From Mycolicibacterium mageritense (GTDB taxonomy: Bacteria > Actinomycetota > Actinomycetes > Mycobacteriales > Mycobacteriaceae), in the NCBI RefSeq assembly GCF_010727475.1, contig NZ_AP022567.1, forward strand, positions 3,162,001-3,226,000: a DNA stretch of 64,000 nucleotides, read 5' to 3'. Below, piece by piece: positions 1 to 9,280 of the stretch. Positions within the stretch are counted from its first letter, which is position 1, and each line of letters begins with the position of its first letter. A program made the translations under genes and the position numbers. Below the pieces are notes generated by a model, which was not told the origin of the DNA, did not search any database, and worked only from the letters and a program-made list of their open reading frames with translations.

Positions 1-213
1 CCCGGTGAGGTACTGCCAGAACTGGTTGACCAGCGGCTGGTCCAGGCCGAGCGCCTGCCGCCGGGCCGCAACAGTCTCGGCGGACGCGTTGGCGCCGAGT
101 TGAGCCTTGACCGGGTCGAGCGGCGAAATGTGTTGCAGCACGAACATCACCGCGGTCAGCGCCACCAGGATCGCCACCATGGCGGCCAGCCGGGACAAGA
201 TGAAATTTCTCAT
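1..213 (-). CDS. ABC transporter permease, DppB/OppB type (3' part lies outside the window)
   Basis: Only the N-terminal 71 residues are present and the gene runs off the left edge. The fragment has one hydrophobic membrane segment (about residues 8-28), then a soluble stretch with the 'LDPVKAQLGANAS...LGLDQPLVNQFWQYL' pattern (short motifs quoted) typical of first-position dipeptide/oligopeptide permeases. It starts at an ATG just downstream of the DppC-type permease on the same strand, so it would be the last visible gene of the operon. Substrate is unknown. Confidence 0.8.
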   Translation of the reverse strand, partial: MRNFILSRLAAMVAILVALTAVMFVLQHISPLDPVKAQLGANASAETVAARRQALGLDQPLVNQFWQYLTG

Positions 214-222
214 CGTCGTCTC

Positions 223-1089
223 CTAACTCGTCTTCATCAGGTTGCGCAGGCCGTCGCCGGCCAGGTTCGCGATCAGCGCGAGTACCAGCACCCCGAGTCC
301 CGGCATGACCGGAACCCACCACTGCTGAAGGAAGTACGTCAGGTTTCTCCCGGTGTCGGCGCCCAGCTCGGGTGCCGGCGCGGCCTGCCCGAGCCCCAGG
401 AAAGACAGCGACGCCAGGGTGAGGATGAGCGTGCCGATGTCGAGGCTCGCGGCGACGAGAGCGTTGGGTACCGCACCGGGTAGGAGGTGACGCCGGGCCA
501 GCCGAAACGGTCCGACCCCGGCGAGTTTGGCCGCTTCGACATGCGGGCGCGCCGCGAGCCGCGCCACCTCGCCGCGGACGAGTCGGGCGTAGAAGGGCCA
601 CCAGACGATGGACACCGCGATCAGCGTGTGGACGAAGCCCGGGCCGAGGGCAGCGACAACCGCGATGGCCAGCACCGGCGCGGGCAGGGACAGGAACCCG
701 TCGGTGATCCGCATCAGCAGCCCGTCGACCCAACCACCCATGGCGCCGGCGATGAGTCCCACGAGTCCGCCGAGGAACAGTCCGACCGCCACTACCACCA
801 GAGCCGCGAACCAACTGGCCCGTGCTCCGTAGAGCACCCGCGAAAGGATGTCGCGGCCGACGCTGTCGCTGCCCAGCGGGAACCCGTGGGAACCGGGTTC
901 CTGCAGCGGCATCCCGACCGGCACCAGCGGGTCGTGCGGTGCGATGACGGGCACGGCCACCGCCACCACGGTCACCACCACGATCGACGCCACCGCGACC
1001 CAGTTCCACAGCCCGGCAGGCACACTGGGCAGCGCCATGCGGCGCCGCCCGATCCGCGGCCAGACACCCGTCGGTATCGCGATCGCCAT
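223..1089 (-). CDS. ABC transporter permease, DppC/OppC type
   Basis: Inner-membrane permease of a peptide/nickel-type ABC importer, 288 residues, with about six membrane segments. The N-terminal OppC-like region is followed by a binding-protein-dependent transport domain with the EAA-like coupling segment 'EAAKLAGVGPFRLARRHLLPG'-type (around residues 180-200). The chosen ATG at 1089 overlaps the stop of the upstream ATPase gene (TGATG), which fixes the start better than an upstream in-frame codon at 1176. It is translationally coupled to the ATPase and partners the truncated permease downstream. Confidence 0.88.
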   Translation of the reverse strand: MAIAIPTGVWPRIGRRRMALPSVPAGLWNWVAVASIVVVTVVAVAVPVIAPHDPLVPVGMPLQEPGSHGFPLGSDSVGRDILSRVLYGARASWFAALVVVAVGLFLGGLVGLIAGAMGGWVDGLLMRITDGFLSLPAPVLAIAVVAALGPGFVHTLIAVSIVWWPFYARLVRGEVARLAARPHVEAAKLAGVGPFRLARRHLLPGAVPNALVAASLDIGTLILTLASLSFLGLGQAAPAPELGADTGRNLTYFLQQWWVPVMPGLGVLVLALIANLAGDGLRNLMKTS

Positions 1090-3092
1090 CAGCTCGCCTT
1101 CCGTTCGATGCAGGCCACCTGGTGGGGGCCGCCGGGGATCCCGGCCAGCCGTACGTCGAGTTGAGGATCTGCGCACGTGTCGACGGCGACCGGACAGCGT
1201 GGGTGAAATGCGCAGCCCGTGGGCGGCGACAGCGGACTGGCGGGTTCGCCTGCCAGCACGGGTGATTCACGGCCGAGGTCGGGGATGGCGTTGACCAGCG
1301 CTTGCGTGTAGGGATGCGAAGGCCGGTTGATGACGTCGTCCGCCGGGCCGATCTCGACGATGCGGCCGAGATACATGACGGCGATTCGATCGGCGACGAC
1401 CCTGGCCACCGACAGATCGTGGGTCACGAAAACCACTGACATGTCGAGCGTTTTGCGTAGGTCGCCGATCAGGTTCAGCACCGACGCGGCCAGGGATACG
1501 TCGAGCGCACTCGTCGGTTCGTCGCACAGCAGCACCGAAGGTGGCACCACGGTGGCCCGGGCCAGAGACACCCGCTGGCGCTGGCCACCGGACAGTTGGC
1601 CCGCGCGGGATCGCGCGATGTCGGCGGGCAGGCCGACCCGATCCAGAACCTCGGCCACCGCGGCCTGGCGTGCACCGCGCGACAGTGAGCTTGCCCGCAG
1701 TCGTTCCGATATGAGCTCGCCCACCGACAACCACGGTGTCAGTGACGCGCCGGCGTCTTGGAAGACCATCTGGGGGCGTCGGGCACCGTTGAGCGTCACC
1801 GAACCCGCGGTCGGTTTCTCCAGTCCCGCGATCACCCGCAACAAGGTCGACTTGCCCGAACCGCTCTCACCGACGAGCGCAACCGACTCGCCACTGTCGA
1901 CGGTGAGCGAAACGCCGCGTAGGGCCTGGAGTTTCCCGCGCCGACCGTTCTTTCGGTCCCGCCGGTGGTGTTTGACGTCGAAGGACTTGGTGATGTCTCG
2001 GAGGGTGACGGCCGGTTCAGCGGATGTCGCAGGGATGTGCTCGTCTGAGGATTCATCCGCGTCCGCAGCCGGAGCGTTGAGCTCGGCCGCGACCGCTTCC
2101 ATCGGCAACAGGCACGCGCCGGCCCGGCCGGGTGCCACCATCACGGGGTCGGGTGGTGAGCTTTCACATGCGGGTGTCGCCAACGTGCACCGGGGCGCGA
2201 AGGCGCAGCCGGGCAGCGGACTGAGGGGACTGGGCACCGCACCCGGCAGTGTGGCGAGTGCGCGGTGGCGCGGTGTGGCCAGGGTGAGCCGCGAACGTAG
2301 CAGGCCGAATGTGTATGGATGCGCCGGGCTTTCGAGAAGCGCTGTCGTCGGACCTATTTCAGCGACGCGTCCGGCGTAGAGGACTGCGATTCGGTCGGAG
2401 ATCTGTGCTGCGACGCCGAGATCGTGGGTGATCATCACGATGCTGCAGCCGATGTCTTCGCGTAGCCGGCGCAGCAGCCGCAGCACTTGTGCCTGCACTG
2501 TGACGTCGAGGGCGGTTGTCGGTTCGTCGGCGATGATCAGTTCAGGGTCGCCCGCGACGGCCATCGCGATCATGACCCGCTGGCGCAATCCGCCGGACAA
2601 CTCGTGCGGGTAGGCGCTCAGTCGCCGCTTCGCATCTGGGATGCCCACGGCATCAAGCAGTTTGACCGCTTCGTTCATGTTTCCGGCCGCTTCGGCGACC
2701 TGTTTGCCGATCCGCATGGTGGGGTTGAGTGACGTCATCGGATCCTGGAACACCGCTCCGAGATCCAATCGTCGTACCCGCCGGAGTGTCCTGGCGTTGC
2801 CGGTCAGCATGTCTGTGTCGCAGACCCGAACCGATCCGCGCGTGCCGGTGCCGGGCGGCAGCAGACCCAGCATGCTGAACCCGAGAACGCTCTTGCCCGA
2901 ACCGGATTCGCCGACCAATCCCAGGATTTCGCCGGGAGAGATGTCGAGCGAGACGCCCCGTAGGGCCCGGACGTCGCGGCCGTCCCGTCGGAACGTGACG
3001 TGCAGGTTCTCCACCGCGGCGACGCACACGGGGTCCGCTACGTCGCCGGCGGCGGCCGGCGGTGCGACGGACTCGGTGATTGCGCTACTCAT
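1089..3092 (-). CDS. Fused double ATPase of a dipeptide/oligopeptide ABC transporter (DppD-DppF fusion)
   Basis: Cytoplasmic ATPase of 667 residues with two complete nucleotide-binding domains. Walker A motifs (GESGSGKS) lie at about 61-68 and 408-415. The signatures are LSGGLRQR and LSGGQRQR, and the Walker B regions end in IIADEP and LLCDEP. Each half ends in an oligopeptide-type C-terminal extension with clustered Cys. Fusion of DppD and DppF is common in actinobacteria. It is the first gene of the visible minus-strand operon, followed by two permeases. No substrate-binding protein is visible, so it may lie beyond the left edge. A TetR gene diverges from it at 3277. Confidence 0.92.
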   Translation of the reverse strand: MSSAITESVAPPAAAGDVADPVCVAAVENLHVTFRRDGRDVRALRGVSLDISPGEILGLVGESGSGKSVLGFSMLGLLPPGTGTRGSVRVCDTDMLTGNARTLRRVRRLDLGAVFQDPMTSLNPTMRIGKQVAEAAGNMNEAVKLLDAVGIPDAKRRLSAYPHELSGGLRQRVMIAMAVAGDPELIIADEPTTALDVTVQAQVLRLLRRLREDIGCSIVMITHDLGVAAQISDRIAVLYAGRVAEIGPTTALLESPAHPYTFGLLRSRLTLATPRHRALATLPGAVPSPLSPLPGCAFAPRCTLATPACESSPPDPVMVAPGRAGACLLPMEAVAAELNAPAADADESSDEHIPATSAEPAVTLRDITKSFDVKHHRRDRKNGRRGKLQALRGVSLTVDSGESVALVGESGSGKSTLLRVIAGLEKPTAGSVTLNGARRPQMVFQDAGASLTPWLSVGELISERLRASSLSRGARQAAVAEVLDRVGLPADIARSRAGQLSGGQRQRVSLARATVVPPSVLLCDEPTSALDVSLAASVLNLIGDLRKTLDMSVVFVTHDLSVARVVADRIAVMYLGRIVEIGPADDVINRPSHPYTQALVNAIPDLGRESPVLAGEPASPLSPPTGCAFHPRCPVAVDTCADPQLDVRLAGIPGGPHQVACIERKAS

Positions 3093-3181
3093 CTCGTTCT
3101 CCTGAGCCGGGGCCTGCCTATCGCCTGACAGTTTTCAGCCCCGGACTTCTCGATTGGTGTCGCCGGGGTAACCAATGCAAT

Positions 3182-3196
3182 TCGGTTCGTAACCGA
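3182..3196. promoter_or_regulatory. 15-bp palindrome between the ABC operon and the divergent tetR
   Basis: TCGGTT-CGT-AACCGA is a perfect inverted repeat (6-bp arms, 3-bp spacer) in the 184-bp divergent intergenic region. Position and symmetry fit an operator for the adjacent TetR protein. Assignment is inference. Confidence 0.5.
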
Positions 3197-3276
3197 TCGG
3201 TGTCGCATGTTTCTGTCGTGTGACAGATAGGGGTGGGACTTGAAGTGGCGCCGGGAAGGTGGGCAACGATGGGCCG

Positions 3277-3951
3277 ATGGGGATCACTCGTGCGGGCCGC
3301 CCGCGGCTGATCACCCAGCGTCGGCCGGGTTCGACCGCGCGCGACGAAATCCTCGACGCCGCAGGTGAACTCTTCACCACGCTGGGGTACACCCGGACGT
3401 CGACCAGAACCATTGCCGAGGCAGTCGGTATCCGGCAGGCCTCGCTCTATCACTATTTCAGGACCAAGGACGACATCCTCTGCGCCCTGTTGAGTCAGAC
3501 GGTGCAGCCGACGCTGTCGTTCATTCCGAGCCTCTGCCGGGCCGACCCCGCGCTGACCGATGCCGAGCACCTGCACGCCCTGGCGTTGTTCGACGGTCGC
3601 CAGCTGTTGAGTGGGCGGTGGAATCTGGGCGCACTGTACTTGCAGCCCGAGGTGAGGGAAGCACGGCTTTCGACGTTCTGGGCGGACCGCGAGCGGCTAC
3701 GGCTGCATTACCTTGCGCTCAGCAAGACGATCGTTGCCGCTTCAGGTGTGCATGACGCGGCCGCCGATCTGCCGTTCCGCCTGGTCGAGTCGCTCGTCAA
3801 CATGTGGTCCACGCCGGAAGGCCGGCGCTCCGAGCTGCCGGGTCATGTTGCCGACGCGTGCCTGCGGGTGCTGGGGCTGCCCGACCACACCATCCCGCGA
3901 CTGCGATACCGCAGTTGTGCCCTGCTGTCGGGGGACGACGACGAGGGGTGA
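3277..3951 (+). CDS. TetR/AcrR-family transcriptional regulator
   Basis: DNA-binding repressor of about 224 residues. The N-terminal TetR helix-turn-helix (roughly residues 20-65) reads 'EILDAAGELFTTLGYTRTS', then 'QASLYHYFRTKDDIL', the family hallmark. The C-terminal ligand domain is not recognised. It is transcribed divergently from the dipeptide ABC operon, so control of that operon and of itself is the simplest guess. Start at ATG 3277 is preferred; a GTG at 3259 in the same frame is possible. Confidence 0.85.
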   Translation: MGITRAGRPRLITQRRPGSTARDEILDAAGELFTTLGYTRTSTRTIAEAVGIRQASLYHYFRTKDDILCALLSQTVQPTLSFIPSLCRADPALTDAEHLHALALFDGRQLLSGRWNLGALYLQPEVREARLSTFWADRERLRLHYLALSKTIVAASGVHDAAADLPFRLVESLVNMWSTPEGRRSELPGHVADACLRVLGLPDHTIPRLRYRSCALLSGDDDEG

Positions 3952-3961
3952 GAAGGCGGCC

Positions 3962-4528
3962 TCAGGTGCGCAGCATCAAGTCGAGGAAGCGTTCGTGGCG
4001 GTCGGACTCGCGCAGATCATCCGTCGAGTCGATCAGGTGCAGCATGCCGATACCCGCGGCGAACGTCGACTCCGCCCGCAGTTGCGCGTCGTCGTCGTCG
4101 AACCCGTAATCCAGGTAGGCCTGCCGGACCGCGAGCAGCACCCGGAGATCCGCGGCCCGCACGTTGGCCGCTGCGGCCTCGTCCGAGCGGGCCCATTCCC
4201 GCATGGCCCGTTCCAGCATCCAGTGCTGGGGACTGACCAGGGCCGCCATCATCTTCGACAACCGCTCGCGCGGCGGCAGCTGACCCAGCTCGGCCAGGGA
4301 GCGACGGTCGTTCTCCAGGAACGTATTCCACGAGTCGACCAGGGCCGCGCGGTAGGCATTCATGTCAGTGAAGTGCCAGTAGAAGCTGCCGCGGGTGGCC
4401 CCGACCTGCGCGCACAGCCGTTCGATCTTGAGCGCCCGCATGCCGTCGGTGGCCAGCAGCGTGTAACCGGCCTGCAGCCAGTCAGCCGCGGTCAAGCTGC
4501 CGGGCGAGCCCTTGCGTGCGCCTGCCAT
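3962..4528 (-). CDS. TetR-family transcriptional regulator
   Basis: 188 residues. The N-terminal TetR domain contains 'AGYTLLATDGMRALKIERL' and 'GATRGSFYWHFTDMNAYRAAL' (about residues 20-65). The C-terminal effector domain is helical with no recognised ligand. It is convergent with the preceding TetR gene (10 bp between stops) and divergent from the serine hydrolase at 4595, with 66 bp between the two starts. It probably regulates that hydrolase and itself, and an inverted repeat in the gap supports this. Confidence 0.85.
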   Translation of the reverse strand: MAGARKGSPGSLTAADWLQAGYTLLATDGMRALKIERLCAQVGATRGSFYWHFTDMNAYRAALVDSWNTFLENDRRSLAELGQLPPRERLSKMMAALVSPQHWMLERAMREWARSDEAAAANVRAADLRVLLAVRQAYLDYGFDDDDAQLRAESTFAAGIGMLHLIDSTDDLRESDRHERFLDLMLRT

Positions 4529-4571
4529 CCGATCAGGGTAAAGAAAATCCCGAATTCACCCCACGGAATCC

Positions 4572-4593
4572 CCCGACCCAGAAAAGTGTCGGG
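4572..4593. promoter_or_regulatory. Inverted repeat CCCGAC-N10-GTCGGG before the serine hydrolase gene
   Basis: Perfect 6-bp arms separated by 10 bp end one base before the hydrolase ATG at 4595. It could be the operator of the divergent TetR or an mRNA hairpin over the initiation region. No Shine-Dalgarno is visible between it and the start codon. Confidence 0.4.
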
Positions 4594-4594
4594 T

Positions 4595-5866
4595 ATGACG
4601 AGTGACCAGCTGCTGCAAACCGACGCAGGTTTGCCCAGGGGTGTTTCTGGTGCCGCAGATCCCCGCTTCACCAGTGCGGTCAGGGTGTTCGCCAACCTGT
4701 TCCCCGGTCGCCGGTTCGGCGGCGGCGCACTGTGCGTATACATCGACGGCCGTCCCGTGGTCGACATCTGGACCGGCTGGTCGGATCGCGCCGGGCAGCG
4801 GTTGTGGACAGCCGACACCGGGGCGATGGTCTTCTCCGCGACCAAGGGCGTGGCCGCCACGGTCATCCACCGGCTGGCCGACCGCGGCCTGATCGACTAC
4901 GACGCGCCGATGGCCGAATACTGGCCCGAGTTCGGTGCCAACGGCAAGGACACCGTCACGGTGCGCGAGGTGCTGCGGCACCGCTCGGGTCTGTCGCATC
5001 TACGCGGCGTGGGCCGCGAGCAACTGCTCGACCACGCGTTCATGGAGGAGCGGATGGCCTCGGCGCCGGTGGATCACCTGCGCGGCTGGCCGGCCTATCA
5101 CGCGCTCACCTTCGGCTGGTTGCTCTCGGGCCTGGCCCGTGCGGTGACGGGAAAAGGCATGCGGGAGTTGATCCGTGAGGAGGTGGCCGAGCCGCTGGGC
5201 ACCGACGGCGTGCACCTGGGACGCCCGCCGGCGGGCGGTCCGACGCAGCCTGCGCAGATCCTGATCCCGCAGGGCAGCGGCCGGGCCAATCCGGTGCTCG
5301 ACTTCGTGGTGCCGAAGGTGGCAGGCATCCCGTTTTCGGGCCCGGTCGGCGCGATGTACTTCCCGGGTGTCAAATCCCTTGTGGAGGGCGATGTTCCGTT
5401 CCTCGACGGCGAGGTGCCCGCGGCCAACGGCGTGGTCACCGCGCGCGGCATGGCCAAGATGTACGGTGCGCTGGCCAACGGCGGGGTGATCGACGGAAAG
5501 CAGTATCTGTCAACCGAACTCGTACGCAGCCTGGCGGGCAGGCGGCGGATGTGGCCCGACCTCAACATCGGTGTCCCGATGGCCTTCCACCTCGGCTATC
5601 ACGGCTCGCCGATTCCGGGACTGCTGCGCGGCTACGGTCATATCGGTCTGGGCGGCACCCTCGGCTGGGTCGATCCGGACACCGGGAGTGCGTTCGGCTA
5701 CGTCCACAACCGGCTGATCTCACCGATGGTGTTCGACATGGCGTCGTTCGCGGCGCTGGCCCGGCCGATGCGGGTCGCGATCGAAGCGGCCCGCCATGCC
5801 GGGCCGCTGGAGGTGCCTGCGCTCGGCGCGGACTATCCCGCGCCTCGCCAGGCCGCCACTACGTGA
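4595..5866 (+). CDS. Serine hydrolase, beta-lactamase/EstB-like fold
   Basis: 423-residue penicillin-recognising-fold hydrolase, likely an esterase or lipase-like enzyme. The nucleophile motif SATK sits at residues 81-84, a candidate second-motif Tyr is at 168 (AYHA) and a late 'GHIGLGG' lies where the third active-site motif is expected. No signal peptide is seen, so the enzyme is probably cytoplasmic, as for many mycobacterial Lip proteins of this family. Its last 8 bases overlap the convergent GreA-like gene. Start at ATG 4595 because it follows the divergent intergenic region directly; the frame is open far upstream but has no credible earlier start. Substrate unknown. Confidence 0.88.
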   Translation: MTSDQLLQTDAGLPRGVSGAADPRFTSAVRVFANLFPGRRFGGGALCVYIDGRPVVDIWTGWSDRAGQRLWTADTGAMVFSATKGVAATVIHRLADRGLIDYDAPMAEYWPEFGANGKDTVTVREVLRHRSGLSHLRGVGREQLLDHAFMEERMASAPVDHLRGWPAYHALTFGWLLSGLARAVTGKGMRELIREEVAEPLGTDGVHLGRPPAGGPTQPAQILIPQGSGRANPVLDFVVPKVAGIPFSGPVGAMYFPGVKSLVEGDVPFLDGEVPAANGVVTARGMAKMYGALANGGVIDGKQYLSTELVRSLAGRRRMWPDLNIGVPMAFHLGYHGSPIPGLLRGYGHIGLGGTLGWVDPDTGSAFGYVHNRLISPMVFDMASFAALARPMRVAIEAARHAGPLEVPALGADYPAPRQAATT

Positions 5867-6314
5867 GCGCGTGTAGGCCGAACGGTACTGCGGAGACCAG
5901 GGTCACCGGGATCGAGTCGCCGCTGGGCACCTGATAGAAGCGTTGCTCGCCGGGGCGGGCGCCGACGATCGCCGCACCGAGCGGCGACTGCACCGAGTAC
6001 ACCTCCATGTCGCCGTACTCGGCGCCGCGGACTCCGAGCAGGAATGTCTCGGTGTCACCGCCCTCGAAGCGGACCGTGAGCACCATGCCGGGTTCGGCAA
6101 CGCCGTCGTCCGGCGGATCCTCCCCGACCACGGCGTTGAGCAGCAGATCGTGGATGTGCTGGATCCGGGCCTGACGGGCGCGCTGGATGGCCACCTGATT
6201 CTCGTCGGAGTCCTCGGCGGCCTCGGTGGCGAGCAGGTTGCGCAACGTGGCCAGCTCGTGCTGGAGCCGCTCGTGCGCCTGGGGTGACATCCACACCCGT
6301 TGGCTCGTAGTCAT
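5859..6314 (-). CDS. GreA/GreB-family elongation-factor-like protein
   Basis: 151 residues, close to GreA length. The N-terminal coiled-coil (about residues 10-70) has an acidic tip region 'AEDSDENQ' and is followed by a C-terminal FKBP-like domain with 'GMVLTVRF' and 'YSVQSPLGAAIVGARPGE'. Such proteins bind the RNA polymerase secondary channel. The tip differs from the usual GDLxEN motif of cleavage factors, so it may act as a Gre-like regulator (compare Rnk or Gfh proteins) and not as a true transcript-cleavage factor. The 3' end overlaps the serine hydrolase gene by 8 bp. Confidence 0.82.
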   Translation of the reverse strand: MTTSQRVWMSPQAHERLQHELATLRNLLATEAAEDSDENQVAIQRARQARIQHIHDLLLNAVVGEDPPDDGVAEPGMVLTVRFEGGDTETFLLGVRGAEYGDMEVYSVQSPLGAAIVGARPGEQRFYQVPSGDSIPVTLVSAVPFGLHALT

Positions 6315-6393
6315 TTTCGGTTCCTCCTGATTGAACGTGAAAGGTGCCGTCAGGGGCGGGACGGGACACCGCCCCCGACGACTCTGTGGATGC

Positions 6394-7644
6394 CTAGCGC
6401 AGCGGGTTGAATTCGCGCAGCGCGTCGGGTTGCTTTCCGGTGGTGATGTATTCGGCCAGCAGCCGGCCGGTCACCGGCCCGTGCGCCAAACCCCACATGC
6501 CATGTCCGCCTGCGACATACACGTCACGGGCCACCTCGCCGATCAGCGGACGGCTGTCGGGTGTGACGGGGCGTGGGCCGACCCAGACGTCGGTGCGCTC
6601 GTCCCAGCGCACGCCGTCGAGCAGGGGCGCGGCCGACGCGACGATCGCGCCCACCCTGGCGGGCTGCAGGGCCGCGTCAGGCGAGCGGAATTCCATGGTG
6701 CCCGCTACGCGCAGCGCACCCTGATACGGCGTACACGCCACGCGCACGTCGGGCAGGTAGATCGGGCCGGGCACCGGACGGTCCACCGGCACGGTGAACG
6801 AGTAGCCACGCCCGGCGCGGACCGGGGTGCGCACCCACCGGCCGGCGAGCCGCGACAGCCATGCGCCGGTGGCGATGACCGCGGTGTCGGCGGTCAGCTC
6901 AGAACCGCGCAGATGCGCCACGACGCCGGTTCCGGACGGGGTGACGTCGGTGATCTCGCCCGTGCGGATGGTGCCGCCTCTGGCGACGAACGACTCCGCG
7001 AGCCCGTGCACGAACCGGCCCGGATCGATGAAGCGCTGTCCTTCGACACTGATGCCGACGGTGATGGCCGGCGACGCCAGCGGCACCTGCTCGTGCAGCG
7101 CGATGCCCGACAGTTCGGTGACGGTCACGGTCTGACCTGCCGCGGCCATGCGGCGCAGCTCGGTCCGGAGGTGCTCTGCCTGCTGGCTCGACGTGAACAG
7201 GGCGGTGATCGGCCCGTCGGTGGTGGGCACCTCGACGCCGTTGCCGGTGAGCACGTCGTACGCTTCGAGGCAGTCCTCGTTGAGCGGCAGGTTGGCGCGG
7301 GCAGCCCTGGTCCATGAGGAACGCCGGCAGTTGGCGGCGAACCGGGCGAGGAACATCCACAGGCCGGGATCCGCGGTCAGCGGGATGTGCAGCGGCGCGG
7401 CCGGGTTGGCCAGTGACCGCAGGCCGTAGCGGAGCACCCCGGGGTCGTTGAGCGGGATGGTCAGCGTCGGCGAAACCCATCCGGCATTGCCCCACGACGC
7501 ACCGGCGGCGACGCCGGTCCGGTCCACCACGGTCACCTCGACACCGCGTTCCTGCAGGAACCATGCGGTCGACAGGCCGACGATGCCCGCACCCACGACG
7601 ATCGCCGAACGCGGTCCGCCGTCAATCCGATCGACGCCGACCAT
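6394..7644 (-). CDS. FAD-dependent oxidoreductase, D-amino acid dehydrogenase (DadA) type
   Basis: 416 residues. The N-terminal Rossmann motif GAGIVGLSTAWFLQERG (about residues 18-35) binds FAD and is followed by a DAO-family catalytic domain ending in 'YVAGGHGMWGLAHGPVTGRLLAEYI'. DadA enzymes oxidatively deaminate D-amino acids (or related secondary amines) to 2-oxoacids. It lies about 100 bp downstream of a PucR-type regulator on the same strand, which commonly controls nitrogen or amino-acid catabolism genes. The exact substrate cannot be read from sequence. Confidence 0.85.
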   Translation of the reverse strand: MVGVDRIDGGPRSAIVVGAGIVGLSTAWFLQERGVEVTVVDRTGVAAGASWGNAGWVSPTLTIPLNDPGVLRYGLRSLANPAAPLHIPLTADPGLWMFLARFAANCRRSSWTRAARANLPLNEDCLEAYDVLTGNGVEVPTTDGPITALFTSSQQAEHLRTELRRMAAAGQTVTVTELSGIALHEQVPLASPAITVGISVEGQRFIDPGRFVHGLAESFVARGGTIRTGEITDVTPSGTGVVAHLRGSELTADTAVIATGAWLSRLAGRWVRTPVRAGRGYSFTVPVDRPVPGPIYLPDVRVACTPYQGALRVAGTMEFRSPDAALQPARVGAIVASAAPLLDGVRWDERTDVWVGPRPVTPDSRPLIGEVARDVYVAGGHGMWGLAHGPVTGRLLAEYITTGKQPDALREFNPLR

Positions 7645-7745
7645 GACGCCACCTCCCTGTAGTTGCCTGGCAACTCCATGGTGAGGTCGGGGGTACCGTC
7701 GCCGATTGCCGGTTTTCTACAACACGGTCACCTCAGATTGTCGGA

Positions 7746-9266
7746 TCACGACAACGCCGGATCGTCACCCGTGGCGGCCAACTCGATCATCATCGCCAGC
7801 CGCTTGCGTGGGTCACCCAGGTCGAGCGTCGTGACCTCGGCCATGCGACGCAGCCGGTAACGCACGGTGTTCTCGTGCACATCGAGCTGCTGACCGGCCG
7901 CTGCGAGATCGCCTTGCGCTTCCAGCCAGGCTCGCAACGTCGTCGCGTACTGCGTCGCGTGAGCGCGGTCGTGCGCGCGCAGTTCGGCGACCGGTCCGCG
8001 CTGCGGCGCGCGGCCGGACTGTGCGGCGATCCGTAGCCGCTGCAGCAGGATGTCGTCCCAGGATTCGTCGTACACCGGTGCGGGACCGTGCCTGCGCACC
8101 TCGTGCAGGGCCAGGCACTCGTCGGCCTCGAGCCGGGCCAGGGCCAGCTCGGGCACGGTCGCGGGGCCGCTGACCCCGGCCAGCACGGTCACCGCTTCCG
8201 GCAGCGCGGCGCTCAGGCCAGAGACCCAGGTGCGGGCCGGTTCGGGTTCGGCGCCGGGGAGCACGGTGTAGACCGTGTTGCCGGCCAGTGCGCTGCGGGT
8301 CGGGCGCGACCAGCCGAAGCCCGTCGTCGCCCGCTCGAACGCGAGCAGCAGGGCCGCGTGCCGTTCGTCGGCGGTCTGTGCCCGCAGCGCGATGACCCGC
8401 AGTGGCGTCTGCGGCAGCGCGAGCCTGCTGGCGACCGTCGTGGCGTCGGCCGCGCCGTCGAGCAGACGGATCACCAGTTCGGATTCCACCTGCCGTTCGA
8501 GGTCCGCGCTGGCACGCGACCGCAGCAGGTGCATGGCGACCATGCGCGCGCCGTCGGCCAGGGCCGAGTGCTGCGCCTCGGGCAACGGCTCCGTGCACGC
8601 GACCCACACCGACCCGAGGATCTCGCGGCCCGCGCGTGCGGCGACCACCATGCGGCCGGTCAGGCCCTGGCCCGCATCGCCTTCGACGAACATCGGCTCG
8701 TCCGACTCGGCGAGGTGCCGAAACACCCCGCGGGATTCGAACACCGCGCGCAACCGCTCCGGGGCCTGACGGCTCAGGATCGTCTCGGCCCGCGCCGGGT
8801 CCGCGTGCTGCTGCAGCCGCGAGTAGGCCAGCACGCGCGACCGCCGGTCCTCGATGGTGACTGCGCCACCGACCGCGTCCGCGACACTGTCGGCGAGGGC
8901 GAACAAATCCGTTGGACCACGGCCAGATTCGGTCTCGCGGCCCTCCAGGACCAGCCCGTAGACCACGGCGGCGAGCTCGCTCCAGGCGACCTCGGCGTCG
9001 ACCATCATCACCGCGATGCGGTCCGGATCGCCACCCACCGGCTCCGCGCTGCCGCGCACCAGCACCACGACCGCGCGCGCCGCCGCGGCCCATTCGATCG
9101 CCTCGGCAACCGAGGTGGCCCCGACGGCCAGCAGGACATCGCCGATCACCCGGCCCGGCTCGTGCATGACCACACTGCGCAGCTCGGTCGACCGCGGTGT
9201 CGAGCAGTACCGCAGGTGAACGCCGTAGCCGCCCAGCACGTTGATCAGCCGGTCGAGTGTGACCAC
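7746..9266 (-). CDS. PucR-family transcriptional regulator
   Basis: 506 residues with an N-terminal purine-catabolism-regulator-like region (to about 120), a middle GGDEF-like/CdaR domain, and a C-terminal PucR helix-turn-helix containing 'AAGQQLDVHENTVRYRLRRM' close to the end. These proteins usually activate amino-acid or purine catabolic genes. The frame stays open through the neighbouring gene, but the GTG at 9266 is chosen because the region beyond it is coding in another frame (DapB-like gene). It sits upstream of the DadA-type gene and plausibly controls it. Confidence 0.82.
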   Translation of the reverse strand: MVTLDRLINVLGGYGVHLRYCSTPRSTELRSVVMHEPGRVIGDVLLAVGATSVAEAIEWAAAARAVVVLVRGSAEPVGGDPDRIAVMMVDAEVAWSELAAVVYGLVLEGRETESGRGPTDLFALADSVADAVGGAVTIEDRRSRVLAYSRLQQHADPARAETILSRQAPERLRAVFESRGVFRHLAESDEPMFVEGDAGQGLTGRMVVAARAGREILGSVWVACTEPLPEAQHSALADGARMVAMHLLRSRASADLERQVESELVIRLLDGAADATTVASRLALPQTPLRVIALRAQTADERHAALLLAFERATTGFGWSRPTRSALAGNTVYTVLPGAEPEPARTWVSGLSAALPEAVTVLAGVSGPATVPELALARLEADECLALHEVRRHGPAPVYDESWDDILLQRLRIAAQSGRAPQRGPVAELRAHDRAHATQYATTLRAWLEAQGDLAAAGQQLDVHENTVRYRLRRMAEVTTLDLGDPRKRLAMMIELAATGDDPALS

Positions 9267-9280
9267 GACTGCAGCGTAGG

